A DNA stretch of 64,000 nt from DASXMT01 sp963812965 (GCA_963812965.1 CAWEXG010000005.1:1-64000); one strand, 5' to 3'; counted from the first letter of the stretch, positions 36,414 through 45,816 are shown. The notes: a model not told the origin generated them from the sequence alone. A program made the numbers and translations.

Positions 36414-37755
36414 CGCAGATGCTAAAGGTCGGCGACTTCGGCGCAACTTGGTGATGGCCGGAGTCCTCACCATTGGCGTCGGCGCTGGGGGTTGTGGCGG
36501 CGGCTCAACGCCCAGCGCCATCTCTAACCGATCTGCCGACGCTAATACGCAAGTCTCAGTGTCGAGCACGGCGGCTCAGGGCCCCTTGGTGCCCACGGCT
36601 GACCCCTTCTATCGCTGGAGGGGATCACTTCGCCACGACGCGCCTGGCACGGTGCTGCGAACCCGTTCGGTCACCGTTTCCAGAGCCGAGGTGTCCACGC
36701 CGGTGAAGGTGACCCAGCTCCTCTACGTCACCACCGATGAGCTCGGTCACAGAACCGTATCGGTGGCCACCGTGGTCCATCCTCTGGAGAAAGCGCCGTC
36801 GGCCGCCGCTCCCTTGGTCTCCTACCAGGCCGCTTACGACGCCCTGGGGGCGCAGTGTGAACCCAGCTACACCTTCCCACTGACCATGCAGCATGAGACG
36901 GTGCCCGCCCCCATTCCCCTCCAATACGCCGCCGAGGGCTACAACGTGGTCACCTCGGACTACGAAGGGGAAGATCTCGCCTACGGGGCTGGCCAGCAGA
37001 GCGGCTATGAGACCCTCGATGCCATCCGGGCGGCTGAGAAGTGGCTCGGCGTGCCCGAGACTTCCACCCCAGTCGGAATGGTCGGCTACTCAGGCGGTTC
37101 CATCGCCACGGAGTTCGCCTCGGAGCTGGCGCACACCTACGCCCCCACCCTCGACATCGTGGGCGTGGCCGAAGGCGGCATCCCTGTCGACTTGTTCCAC
37201 AACATCGCCTACGTCGACAATCCGGGTTCGAGTTGGACCTGGGTCATCGGGGCTCTCATGGTGGGCTTGGTCCGGGGTTTCGATATCCACGACATCGACA
37301 AGTTCCTTACGCCCCAGGGAGTTGCCGTCGTGAGGGCCGATCGTACCCAGTGTGTCGGTCACTTCACTGATCTCACGATCAAGCAGATGTTCAAGCCTCA
37401 GTACCAGGACTTCACGAAGGTGCCGTTCTTCGTTCGCATCCTCGACCGGCTGATCATGAGCCGAACGGGCACCCCTCGTGCCCCACTATTCATCGGGAAT
37501 GGCCTCTCGGACTCGATCGGTGATGGAGTGATGGTCACCAAGGACGTTCAACAGCTCGCCTACACCTACTGTCGCCGTGGTGTCCCAGTTGAGTTCCACC
37601 TCTACGCTGGGCTCAGCCACGTCCAAGCCGGGCAGCCCTTCTTGGAGCAGGCTCAGGCCTTCTTGATCCAGCGCTTCGAGGGTCTGCCCCTCCAGGACGG
37701 CTGCAGTGACATCAGTCTGGGTGACTCCATCGCCCCGATGCCGGTACGGAGGTAG
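36406..37755 (+). CDS. Secreted lipase (LIP family) lipoprotein
   Basis: A 449-residue alpha/beta-hydrolase of the secretory lipase family. The N-terminus is a lipoprotein signal (RRNLVMAGVLTIGVGAGGCGGG). The nucleophile elbow is GYSGGS; the late FIGNGLSDSIGD and HLYAGLSHVQAG segments carry plausible catalytic Asp and His. ATG 36406 overlaps the upstream gene by 8 bp and has a GAGAG-type site, so sigma, regulator and lipase form one operon. I infer the lipase is a target or output of that sigma system. Confidence 0.85.
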   Translation: MASADAKGRRLRRNLVMAGVLTIGVGAGGCGGGSTPSAISNRSADANTQVSVSSTAAQGPLVPTADPFYRWRGSLRHDAPGTVLRTRSVTVSRAEVSTPVKVTQLLYVTTDELGHRTVSVATVVHPLEKAPSAAAPLVSYQAAYDALGAQCEPSYTFPLTMQHETVPAPIPLQYAAEGYNVVTSDYEGEDLAYGAGQQSGYETLDAIRAAEKWLGVPETSTPVGMVGYSGGSIATEFASELAHTYAPTLDIVGVAEGGIPVDLFHNIAYVDNPGSSWTWVIGALMVGLVRGFDIHDIDKFLTPQGVAVVRADRTQCVGHFTDLTIKQMFKPQYQDFTKVPFFVRILDRLIMSRTGTPRAPLFIGNGLSDSIGDGVMVTKDVQQLAYTYCRRGVPVEFHLYAGLSHVQAGQPFLEQAQAFLIQRFEGLPLQDGCSDISLGDSIAPMPVRR

Positions 37756-38210
37756 CGGCGCAAGCCTGTGACCGATCCCGTCACGATTCGATCCGATGTC
37801 CCTTCGTTCGGAGGCAGAGCAACCGGGGAGACCCCTTTGGCCCTTTCTCGAAAGGCGTCCCCCGACCGTGTCCGGCCTCCATTACCGTCCGAGTGCTCTC
37901 GACCACCGGCTCGGCCCCCCGTGTTTCGACGAATAAGCCGAATGCCAGAACTGGGCCTTCCTCGATGGAGCCTGTCGGAGACCCGTCTCAGTCCAATCCC
38001 ACTGATCCGATTTTTCGTGCTGTGGAATCAGGTGAGCTGGGGTCCTCCCTGGGAAGGCACCGCTCGACGGCCTTGTAGTTGCGAGCGTCGATCCGAGGTA
38101 GGAATCCATGACCGAGATACAGAGGCCGCCCCAATGCTGGAGGTGGGACGTTTCATAGACATTATACTGGACATCGTTACGTCGAGTTACACGACTGTAA
38201 GGAGCGCGAT
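37756..38210. other. 455-bp region without a convincing gene
   Basis: An open frame at 37768-38223 has Pro/Arg/Ser-rich, featureless composition and no ribosome binding site, so I leave it out. Near the right end TATACT (38163-38168) may be the -10 for the antitoxin gene, and GTTAC repeats (38177, 38187) and AAGGAG precede its GTG. Confidence 0.5.
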
Positions 38211-38546
38211 GTGGCAATACTGAGCGGGGTTTTTGATGAGCTGATCGACACCCACGTCATCGATGCCGGCGACTTGGCCCAGATCACCGGCGCAACTCCC
38301 CGTAGCGTCAGCCGGTGGACGGCTGCCAAGGCCACGCCTCGGCGGGACGCCGAGGACCGTCTCCTCGAACTGAAGGCGGTAGTCGACCAGCTGCGGACCG
38401 TGCTGCGAGACGAGCCGGCTCGGCTGTGGCTGCGTAGCCCGAACCCCGACCTCGACTGGCGCAAACCGCTGGAGCTGATCGCCGAAGGGGAGTACCGGCG
38501 GGTGATTGGCGCGGTACTGGCCCTGGCCGAGGGCGTGACGGCATAA
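38211..38546 (+). CDS. MbcA/ParS/Xre-type antitoxin (DUF2384)
   Basis: A 111-residue protein. An N-terminal helix-turn-helix (GDLAQITGATPRSVSRWTAAKATPR) is followed by the toxin-binding DUF2384 domain (LRDEPARLWLRSPNPDLDWRKPLELIAEGEYRRVIGAVLAL). These proteins neutralise RES-domain NAD-degrading toxins encoded just downstream. GTG 38211 has AAGGAG at 6 nt. Only a short, doubtful remnant follows, so the toxin appears to be missing. Confidence 0.82.
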   Translation: MAILSGVFDELIDTHVIDAGDLAQITGATPRSVSRWTAAKATPRRDAEDRLLELKAVVDQLRTVLRDEPARLWLRSPNPDLDWRKPLELIAEGEYRRVIGAVLALAEGVTA

Positions 38547-38550
38547 CGGG

Positions 38551-38715
38551 GTGGTGGAGATCGATGCCGGCCGGGTAGCGGGCGCTCCGCTCAAGCCGTT
38601 CGCCGGTCAGGGATGGCGGCATCTTCACCTTCGGCAACGCCCCATTCAACGGCTCGGCGGTTGGGACAACAACGGCCCCGGTGGTCGGGATTGCACCGTA
38701 GGGGTCCATAACTAA
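38551..38715 (+). pseudogene. Possible RES-toxin remnant
   Basis: Directly after the antitoxin a 54-codon frame from GTG 38551 contains PLKPFAGQGWRHLHL and GGWDNNG, faintly like the start of RES-domain toxins, then stops at 38713-38715. A different frame of the same stretch continues GNAPFNGSAVGTTTA. The rest of a ~150-residue toxin is absent. Suggestive by position only. Confidence 0.25.
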
Positions 38716-38731
38716 GAAGGACGTGTGGCCG

Positions 38732-38766
38732 CCGTCCCTGGGGGACATCTACTACCCCAGGGACGG
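38732..38766. repeat. Perfect 12-bp-stem hairpin
   Basis: CCGTCCCTGGGG (38732-38743) pairs with CCCCAGGGACGG (38755-38766) around an 11-nt loop. No T-tract follows on either strand. Confidence 0.85.
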
Positions 38767-38829
38767 TAGGTCGCACGAACAGAACGCCACAGGAACCCAG
38801 CTTGGCTTGGGAACCGGCTCATCATGTGT

Positions 38830-38864
38830 GGTCCCCCGCCCCCTAACCCCGGACGGGGGGCCAC
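38830..38864. repeat. 35-bp dispersed hairpin repeat, copy B
   Basis: Identical over 35 bases to positions 1-35, same orientation. It lies between the antitoxin remnant region and the beta-helix protein gene, 64 bp after the 12-bp-stem hairpin. Confidence 0.85.
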
Positions 38865-38974
38865 GCAGTCTTCGGTAGTCAGTTTGTGGCGGTGAGGCCC
38901 ATACACCGCGGTGTTAGCATTACCAATGTTCGAGGGTATCCGTTGCCTTCGAGTGCACCCACGACCGGAGCGGC

Positions 38975-40336
38975 ATGCATTGGCGGCACAGAAAACTCGA
39001 TGCGACCCTCCTCTCATCAGAACGCTACCGCTGTAGCCTCTGGATCGCCTTGGGGGCGGTAGGCCTGGTGGCGACCGGCGTCTTCGGCATCGGCACGGCA
39101 TCGGCATCGGCATCGGCATCTCACACTGTGACCGTGCCCTGCGCAGGTCCAGGCGGCGGTGCCCTCGGGCTCATTGCCGCTCTCAAAACGGCCGACGCCA
39201 ACCGAGGCGGGACCATCGCGTTGGCCACGGACTGCAGCTACACGTTGCTGGATTCCGAGAATCCCACCGACGGTGGAAATGGCCTCCCGGTCATCACGGC
39301 GCCGATCACCATCACGGGTCAGGAGGGGACGACCATCGCCCGTGCGAGCCTCCCCTCGAGTGCAGATTTTCGCATCTTCAACGTCGCCAAGAGTGGGACT
39401 CTGACGCTCGATTCCGTGACCGTCTTGGGCGGTCGCGTCGTCACCGACGGCGGCGCGATTCTCGTCAATGGTGGCACCGTTGATCTCAAGTCCAGTCGAA
39501 TCAGCGGTAGCACGGCTAGATCAGGTGGAGGTGTATACGTCGATGGAGGAACTCTCGATGTCTCGGGCGGCGAGGTTGACGAGAACACGGCAAGCGGTTC
39601 TGGGCTGCAGGGCGGAGGAGGCATCGAGGTCACGGACAAGGGCGCCGTGACTCTCCGTGAGACCCTCATCGTTGCCAACACCGCCGCTTACTTCGGGGGT
39701 GGGATCCGCATTGTCGGGGAAGCTACCGTGGTCGCCCGGTCCAGCAAGGTCGAGCACAACATCTCTGAAGGCAATGACGGCGGCATATCGGACGGGCTGG
39801 GCGCCAGCACGGGCATGCTCACGCTCCTTGACAGCGAGGTTAGCCATAACCGCGCGTTTGACGGCGGTGGTATCGGCACGGGCGAAGGAAGCACAGCCAC
39901 CGTGAAATCGACTGAGTTGAGCGACAATGCCGCCACCGCCTCTGATGGTATCGCCGAAGGCGGAGGCATCGACAACGGCGGGACCCTGATTCTCGATCAC
40001 AGTCACGTGTTCGGCAACACGGCAACGGGTCTAACGGCTGACGGTGCGGGGGTACAGAATCGACCGAGCGGAAAAATAGAGGCGAACGACAGTCAGATCA
40101 CGGGGAATTCTCTCACCGGCACCATTGCTGACGGTGGCGGCATCTTCAACGATGACGACGGCCACGTCACCCTCACCGGGAGTACGGTGGAGCATAATTC
40201 GGCCAAGGGAACGACGGTGGCAGGTGGCGGCATTTTCGCCAACGGAACCACAACACTCACGACGACCCGGGTATCGGGCAATCTCCCCGACAATTGCAGT
40301 CCCCCCGGCCGTGTCAAGGACTGTGACTCCAACTGA
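38975..40336 (+). CDS. Secreted right-handed beta-helix repeat protein
   Basis: A 453-residue exported protein. A long signal peptide (LWIALGAVGLVATGVFGIGTASA) ends in an Ala-Ser repeat coded by tandem GGCATC units (39098-39121). The mature part is a series of ~25-residue rungs with GGG(I/V) turns (GGGVYV, GGGGIEV, GGGIRIVG, GGGIGTG, GGGIDNGG, GGGIFN), each followed by a strand such as S.V..N.A, as in parallel beta-helix or Pmp-like proteins. Role unknown; such proteins act as adhesins or polysaccharide-active proteins. No catalytic motif is recognised. Confidence 0.82.
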   Translation: MHWRHRKLDATLLSSERYRCSLWIALGAVGLVATGVFGIGTASASASASHTVTVPCAGPGGGALGLIAALKTADANRGGTIALATDCSYTLLDSENPTDGGNGLPVITAPITITGQEGTTIARASLPSSADFRIFNVAKSGTLTLDSVTVLGGRVVTDGGAILVNGGTVDLKSSRISGSTARSGGGVYVDGGTLDVSGGEVDENTASGSGLQGGGGIEVTDKGAVTLRETLIVANTAAYFGGGIRIVGEATVVARSSKVEHNISEGNDGGISDGLGASTGMLTLLDSEVSHNRAFDGGGIGTGEGSTATVKSTELSDNAATASDGIAEGGGIDNGGTLILDHSHVFGNTATGLTADGAGVQNRPSGKIEANDSQITGNSLTGTIADGGGIFNDDDGHVTLTGSTVEHNSAKGTTVAGGGIFANGTTTLTTTRVSGNLPDNCSPPGRVKDCDSN

Positions 40337-40618
40337 GACCGGGACCCGCCATGGACAGATCTTCGGCAGCGGGGCGCGTCTGCTCACTGGCGATGGCGCC
40401 GGTGGTCGGGTCACTCGGCACGGCCACGCCGTTTTTGGGATTGACTGATCCGACGGCCAGACAGCGTGTGGCCGACGCCAGGTCACTTCTTGGAGGCCAG
40501 AGACCCCGGCAATGTGTGCAACTGACATTCACTGCTCACACAGAGGTCGATGTCTTTGCCGCAGACGGTCTCAGAGGGCGTACCGGCCCCGAAGGCGAGG
40601 ACGTAGCGCTCGATCGCC

Positions 40619-41281
40619 TCACCCCTCCAAGTAGCGCAGCACCGCCAGGATCCGGCGATGATCGGTGGGTGTAGCCGGCAAGTCCAGCTTGGAGAAGATG
40701 TTGGCGACATGCTTCTCCACCGCTCCTTCCGAGACGACGAGGCTTGCGGCGATGGCCGAGTTGGTCCGCCCCTCTGCCATGAGCGCTAGCACCTCCCGCT
40801 CCCGACCGCTCAACACGGCCAGAGCGTCGGTGCGGCGAGAGGCCCCCATCAGCTGGGTCACCACCTCCGGATCGAGGGCGGTGCCCCCCGACGCCACCCG
40901 CACCAACGCCTCCGCGAAGTCTGCGACGTCGGCGACCCGGTCCTTCAGCAGGTAGCCGATCCCAGCCGCGCCGCCGGCGAGCAGCTCGGCCGCATACCGG
41001 GTCTCGACGTACTGGGAGAACACCAGGATCCCCACGGCAGGGTGATCCCGGCGCAGCTCAATGGCGGTCCGCAGTCCCTCGTCGGTGAAAGTCGGCGGCA
41101 TGCGGATGTCGACCACCGCCACGTCAGGGGGATCGGCAGCAACCACTTGCTTGAGGCTCACGGCATCACCGACCGCACGAATCACAGCGAATCCGCGGTC
41201 CGTGAGGAGTTGGACCAGCCCGTCTCGCAGGATCGCGGAGTCCTCGGCGATCACCACGCGTATGGCATCGGCGTCCGCCAT
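40619..41281 (-). CDS. NarL/FixJ-type response regulator
   Basis: A 220-residue regulator. The receiver domain has DD-like acidic residues (VVIAEDSAILR), the phospho-acceptor in DVAVVDIRMPP, and a conserved Lys in YLLKDRV. The C-terminal LuxR helix-turn-helix is LSGREREVLALMAEGRTNSAIAASLVVSEGAVEKHVANIFSKLDLP. It follows the kinase gene by 2 bp and ends an operon with an ABC transporter, so it probably controls that transporter. Confidence 0.92.
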   Translation of the reverse strand: MADADAIRVVIAEDSAILRDGLVQLLTDRGFAVIRAVGDAVSLKQVVAADPPDVAVVDIRMPPTFTDEGLRTAIELRRDHPAVGILVFSQYVETRYAAELLAGGAAGIGYLLKDRVADVADFAEALVRVASGGTALDPEVVTQLMGASRRTDALAVLSGREREVLALMAEGRTNSAIAASLVVSEGAVEKHVANIFSKLDLPATPTDHRRILAVLRYLEG

Positions 41282-41283
41282 GT

Positions 41284-42666
41284 TCAGGCGTGGGCGGGCA
41301 AGTCGACGGTGACGACAGTCGGTCCACCCGGAGGGCTGGCGATGCTCAGATGCCCGTCGACGGCACCGACACGGTCGGCCAGCCCGGCCAGACCACTCGA
41401 CGACGAGCCGACCCGGTTGGCCACCGCCCCGCCCCGGCCGTCGTCGCGCACCACGATCCGCAGCCACGGGCCGTGTTGGGCACAGCTCAAGGACGCCCGT
41501 GGACGCCTCGGCGTGTTGGGCCACGTTGGCCAGCAGCTCTGCCGCACAGAAGTAGCAGATGGCCTCGATGGCCGGGCTGGGCCGGGACTGGACCGATACC
41601 CGGACCTCTGTGGGCACCGAACTGCGTGCAGCCAGGGTTGCGAGAGCATTTTCCAGGCCGGTGTCGAGCGCCGGCGGGTGGATACCACGGGCCAGGTCCC
41701 GGAGATCGGTGATGGCCTCCTTCGCATCGCGGTGCGCCTCGTCGACTAGGCGTCGGATGTCGTTCAGATCAGCAGGCTTGTCGGCTTCGGCACCGAGGTT
41801 CTCGAGCTTTTCCTTTGCCTGGCCGAGACGCATGGCCAGGGCGACCAACTGGGCCTGGGTCCCGTCGTGCAAGTTGCGCTCGATACGTTGGAGGGTCTCC
41901 GTGGCGGCGTGCGAGCGTCCTCGACCTCGACTCCTCGAGGCTTCTCACCCGGGACGCCACGGCATTCGGACCGAGCAGGAAGTGCATCATCCGCCGGTCG
42001 AAGTAGACGACCAGTCTCATGGTCCACGGCGCGATGAAGAGAAAAAGGACACCCGATCACGAACTCGCCGAAGTGTGCCCCGACCCCGGCTGGAGGCCCA
42101 TTGTTGAAGCCGCCTCCTGCCAGACGGCCCAGCAGGCCGAATCTCGTCGGCCCGCCGCCACCGGTCAGCGGCGACGCGATACCGAAGAACGCTTCGAGCC
42201 AGACGCTGAGGGCGAACCAGACGCCGAAGAGGGTAAGCGGCACCTTGGCTATGAAGTAGGCCACCGACCGCCAAGCGGCCCGATCGCCCAGCGTGGCCCG
42301 CAACCACCGAAAGAGCCCGGGAGGTGGGCTGAATGGCTCGGGTTCGGCGATCTCCTCGCTCAGCATCCTCCAGGCGAGCGTCCGTTGCCAGCGGCCGAGG
42401 CCCCGGGCGGTCCGAAGGCTGCAGCCGAGGATGAGGATCCCGACGAACACGATGGTGAGCACCAGCCCGACGAACCCGAGCACACTGAGGGCGAGTACCC
42501 CCGCATAGGCAAGGGCGGAGCTGACCATGAAGTACCCCAGCTCAGCCCAGCTGCGCTTCTGGAACGGCTCCCGCAGGATCACCCGGGACAGACGTCGGGC
42601 CTGCTCGACTCGCTCCTCGGGGATCCGGATCTGAACCCAGCCTCCTTCGACACCGGACTCGCTCAA
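41284..42666 (-). pseudogene. Sensor histidine kinase (HisKA_3), three frameshifts
   Basis: The cognate kinase of the regulator, about 460 residues once frames are joined. The N-terminal membrane 'sensor' domain (WAELGYFMVSSALAYAGVLALSVLGFVGLVL) is followed by the dimerisation box ERNLHDGTQAQLVALAMRLGQ and the ATPase part (VVRDDGRGGA; GLAGLADRV). The frame changes near 42040 (a T5 run on the coding strand where T4 would be in frame), near 41915 and near 41495. All key motifs survive. The start TTG overlaps the permease stop as TTGA. Confidence 0.82.
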
Positions 42667-43473
42667 GTGTCACGCCTGACGAAGACGGTCGCTCCAACGA
42701 CAAGAGCAATTGCGGCATAGAGGGCCATCAGCAGCAATCCTACGACCGGAGAGACCGGCGCGAATGGTCCTCCCTGCCCCTGTTGGACCGTGGACATGAT
42801 CGAGTTGGTGAGGATATTGGTCGGCAGGTAGCGGACGCCGGACTGGGAGATTCCGTGCATCACGAGCGGGAGGACGAAGACGACGCCGACGAACGCAGCG
42901 ATCGCTGCCGCGGTGCTGCGGAAGATGAGCCCGAAGCCGAAGGACATGAGGGCGATGAGGGCGATGAACAGGCCGGTCATGACCACGGCCCGGGCTGCGC
43001 CTGGCGATGCCAGCGTGGCTGATGGAGCCCCCCCGCCGGAGAGGATGGCCTGACCGAGGAAGAACGAGATGAAGCTCAGGACCTCGCAGAAGACCACGGT
43101 GAGCACGGCGGTGACGCCCATCTTGGTGGCGAGCAGGAGAGACCGCTTTGGGAGTGGCGGCCAGCGTGCTGCGGATGGTGCCACTCGAGTACTCGCCCGT
43201 GATCAACAAAGCTCCGAACACGCCGCCGGTGAGGGCGACGGTGATCATGCCGGTCAGGGACTCCTGGGTGGGGTCGAAGCCGATGTAGTACCCAGAACCA
43301 TGCTGCAACGCGCTGTGGGTCACCAGTCCTGTCACGAGGAGGCAGGCAACGAAGGTGAGGCCGAGCGTGATCGCGGTCGATCGCAGGGTCAGGATCTTGA
43401 CGATCTCGGACCGGGCCACATGCTTCATGCGGTAGTGCCCTCGTGGGGGGTTGAGAAGAACCTCGGTCGTCAT
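42663..43473 (-). pseudogene. ABC-2 type permease, one frameshift
   Basis: A ~270-residue membrane protein: HYRMKHVARSEIVKILTLRSTAITL, then MITVALTGGVFGALLITGEYSSGTIRSTLAATPK, the hallmark of ABC-2 permeases, followed after a one-base frame change near 43147 by RSLLLATKMGVTAVLTVVFCEVLSF and three further membrane segments. ATG 43473 has AAGGAG at 5 nt. It pairs with the ATPase encoded just upstream. Substrate unknown. Confidence 0.83.
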
Positions 43474-43475
43474 CG

Positions 43476-44411
43476 TCACTCCTTGATCCCAACGGCAGCC
43501 GCGCCGGGCATCGTCAACGGGCGGTACTCCACCTCGTCTTGGGTCAGCTCCATGAACGCGTCCTCCAACGATGCGGTGATGGGCGTCAGCTCGTGGACCC
43601 GGAGGCCGTCACGAGCGGCCAAGTCGCCGATCTGCAGGGAGGTCAACCCCTCGACGGTCAACGACCCACCGCCATCCCCGATCGTGGCTCCCGCCGCGGA
43701 GAGAGCCGTGGTGAACGCAGCGAGGTCCGGGGTGACGAGCTTGACGGCGGCGCCGCCGCTACGGGCGACGAAGTCGGCCACGCTGGTCTCGGCAATCAGC
43801 CGGCCGCGGCCGATCACGATCAGCCGGTCGGCGGTGAGTGACATCTCGCTGATCAGGTGGCTTGACACCAGCACGGTCCGTCCCTGCTTCGCCAGGTCTC
43901 GGAGGAAGTGGCGGACCCACCGGATGCCCTCGGGATCGAGGCCGTTGACCGGCTCGTCGAACAGCAACACGCCAGGGTCACCCAGCAGGGCCGCGGCGAT
44001 GCCCAGCCGCTGGGTCATCCCCAGCGAGAACTTCCCGACCCGCCGGGTGGCGACGGAGCTCAGCCCCACCTGATCGAGGACCTCGTCGACCCGACCGACC
44101 GGGATATCGTTCGTGAGGGCCAGCCACCGTAAGTGGTTGCGGGCAGTGCGAGCTGGGTGGAACGCCTTGGCGTCGAGTAGGGCGCCGACCTCCCGGAGTG
44201 GCCAGTCCAACTCGGAGTATGGCTTGCCCCCGATCAGAGCCGACCCCGAGTCGGGGAGGTCAAGGCCCACGATCATGCGCATCGTCGTCGACTTACCGGA
44301 CCCGTTCGGTCCCAGGAATCCGGTAACCACCCCGGGCGGGACATCGAAGGTCAGGTCGTTCACAGCCGTCGTTAGGCCATAGCGCTTGGTTAATGAGTGT
44401 GCGGTGATCAT
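43476..44411 (-). CDS. ABC transporter ATP-binding protein
   Basis: A 311-residue ATPase of the DrrA/CcmA-like group: Walker A GPNGSGKST, signature FSLGMTQRLGIAAALLG, Walker B LLFDEPVNGLD and H-loop VSSHLISEM. A C-terminal extension with EDAFMELT is typical of the exporters that pair with ABC-2 permeases. ATG 44411 is chosen. First gene of the ATPase-permease-kinase-regulator operon; a 20-bp palindrome lies 58 bp upstream. Confidence 0.92.
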   Translation of the reverse strand: MITAHSLTKRYGLTTAVNDLTFDVPPGVVTGFLGPNGSGKSTTMRMIVGLDLPDSGSALIGGKPYSELDWPLREVGALLDAKAFHPARTARNHLRWLALTNDIPVGRVDEVLDQVGLSSVATRRVGKFSLGMTQRLGIAAALLGDPGVLLFDEPVNGLDPEGIRWVRHFLRDLAKQGRTVLVSSHLISEMSLTADRLIVIGRGRLIAETSVADFVARSGGAAVKLVTPDLAAFTTALSAAGATIGDGGGSLTVEGLTSLQIGDLAARDGLRVHELTPITASLEDAFMELTQDEVEYRPLTMPGAAAVGIKE

Positions 44412-44469
44412 CACAGGGAACGATAAGGGGCCGCCCCGTTCAGCGGAATACCGCTAGTCGGCGTCTTTG

Positions 44470-44489
44470 CGGTGGGGTTAACCCCACCG
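44470..44489. promoter_or_regulatory. 20-bp perfect palindrome upstream of the ABC operon
   Basis: CGGTGGGGTTAACCCCACCG has no central loop, so it looks like a dimer-binding operator more than an RNA hairpin. Flanking smaller inverted repeats (AGCGG/CCGCT at 44442-44455; TGCGGT/ACCGCA at about 44494-44512) crowd the same 80 bp. The operon's own NarL-type regulator is an obvious candidate binder, unproven. Confidence 0.55.
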
Positions 44490-44610
44490 ATCCTGCGGTT
44501 TGGCCGACCGCAAGGACCAAGGCGGCGACGGAGACACTGGCGATGGAGTCCACGCACCGACATGAACGTCCATCGTTGGTGGCAACCCCGTGACTCACGA
44601 CCAGTGAGGA

Positions 44611-45816
44611 TCAGCGCCGGCGGAGACCGGCGGCGTTCTGTGCCGTCGAGGAGACCTGTGCGAGCGAGAGCCCAGTGGACACCGGGGTGAGCTGGTCCGG
44701 ACCGCTCTTACCCGTCCCCAGCTGACCGTCGTCGTTACGACCCCAGGCCCAGAGTCTTCCGGACTGGTCGATGGCATAGGACGCGTAACCGCCGGAAGCC
44801 ACTGAGGCCGGCTTTGCCCCATTGGGAAGCGTGATGTGGATCGGGGTGCTCGAGCTGCGGGCGGTGCCGTTGCCCAGCTGACCCGACGTCCCGTTGCCCC
44901 ATAGCCACAGCGAGCCGTCGGAGAGGATGGCGATGGTCTGACCATTCTTCGCGCCGCTGCCTCCCTGAAAGACTTGGTCGACCGCTGCCGGCAGGGCCAC
45001 CTGGACCGGGACGGCGCTATCGGTGGTGGTCCCGTTGCCGAGTTGCCCGGCCCGGTTGTAGCCCCAGTTGTAGTACGAGCCGTCGGCCATGAGGGCGCCC
45101 GAGCCTCCCCATGACGATGTCAGCGCTTTGACTGTTTCCTGGGGTAGTCCGAGTACGGGGGTCGGCGTCGAGCTCGATGCCGTGGAGCCGTTACCAAGCT
45201 CACCGTACTCACCGCTGCCGCAGGCATACACCGTTCCTCCGGAGTCGAACAACGAGTGGGTGCGGGCACCGGTGCCCAAGGTGACGTTGGACAGGGGGAT
45301 CTGCTCGGGCTTCGGCACCAGGGTCCCGCCGGGTAGGCACAGGTCGTTGGAAGCGTTGAGACCCCATCCCCAAGCGTTGCCTTGGGAGTCGATGGCCAGG
45401 CCACCGTCAAAGGGCATGGGGTTGGGAAGCGAGGTGATCGTCACCCCGTTTGGAAAGTCCACCTTCACTGCGGTGCGTGTATAGAGGGGCGTAGAGCCAT
45501 CGCCCAGCTCTCCGTAGCTACCGACACCCCATGCCCAGACCGTCCCGGTCGAGGTGAGGGCGTAGGTGTCGGAGTTGGAGGTGGCGATCTGGACCACGAT
45601 GCCCACGATGCCAGGGATCGGGGTGGGCGTCTCGTGCTCGGTCTGGCTGACCGGCCCTTTCGTGCCGGCTACTCCGAAGGTGTAGACGACGGTGTCGCTT
45701 GCCGCTGGTTCGGTCGTGGTGGAGCCGCCGGAACTGGTACTGCTACTACAAGCCGTCAATCCACATACGCCGAGCAGTACAGCGGCGACCATCGATAGTT
45801 CCAGGCGACGATTCAT
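44611..45816 (-). CDS. RCC1-repeat lipoprotein
   Basis: A 401-residue secreted protein with lipobox LTACSSS after a short signal, a Ser/Thr linker and a seven-bladed-propeller-like set of RCC1 repeats: VWAWGVGSYGELGDGS, YACGSGEYGELGNGS, YYNWGYNRAGQLGNGT, LWLWGNGTSGQLGNGT, LWAWGRNDDGQLGTG. Bacterial members are surface proteins of unknown partner. It stands alone upstream of the ABC operon. Confidence 0.88.
   Translation of the reverse strand: MNRRLELSMVAAVLLGVCGLTACSSSTSSGGSTTTEPAASDTVVYTFGVAGTKGPVSQTEHETPTPIPGIVGIVVQIATSNSDTYALTSTGTVWAWGVGSYGELGDGSTPLYTRTAVKVDFPNGVTITSLPNPMPFDGGLAIDSQGNAWGWGLNASNDLCLPGGTLVPKPEQIPLSNVTLGTGARTHSLFDSGGTVYACGSGEYGELGNGSTASSSTPTPVLGLPQETVKALTSSWGGSGALMADGSYYNWGYNRAGQLGNGTTTDSAVPVQVALPAAVDQVFQGGSGAKNGQTIAILSDGSLWLWGNGTSGQLGNGTARSSSTPIHITLPNGAKPASVASGGYASYAIDQSGRLWAWGRNDDGQLGTGKSGPDQLTPVSTGLSLAQVSSTAQNAAGLRRR

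Larger units (their letters stand above)
38716..38974. other. Non-coding stretch with hairpins
   Basis: It contains a perfect 12-bp-stem hairpin at 38732-38766 and the second copy of the 35-bp repeat. I see no gene. Confidence 0.5.

Noticed and set aside
37768..38223. Open frame of 151 codons before the antitoxin
   Set aside because: No ribosome binding site, Pro/Arg/Ser-rich featureless sequence, and it runs into the antitoxin start in another frame.
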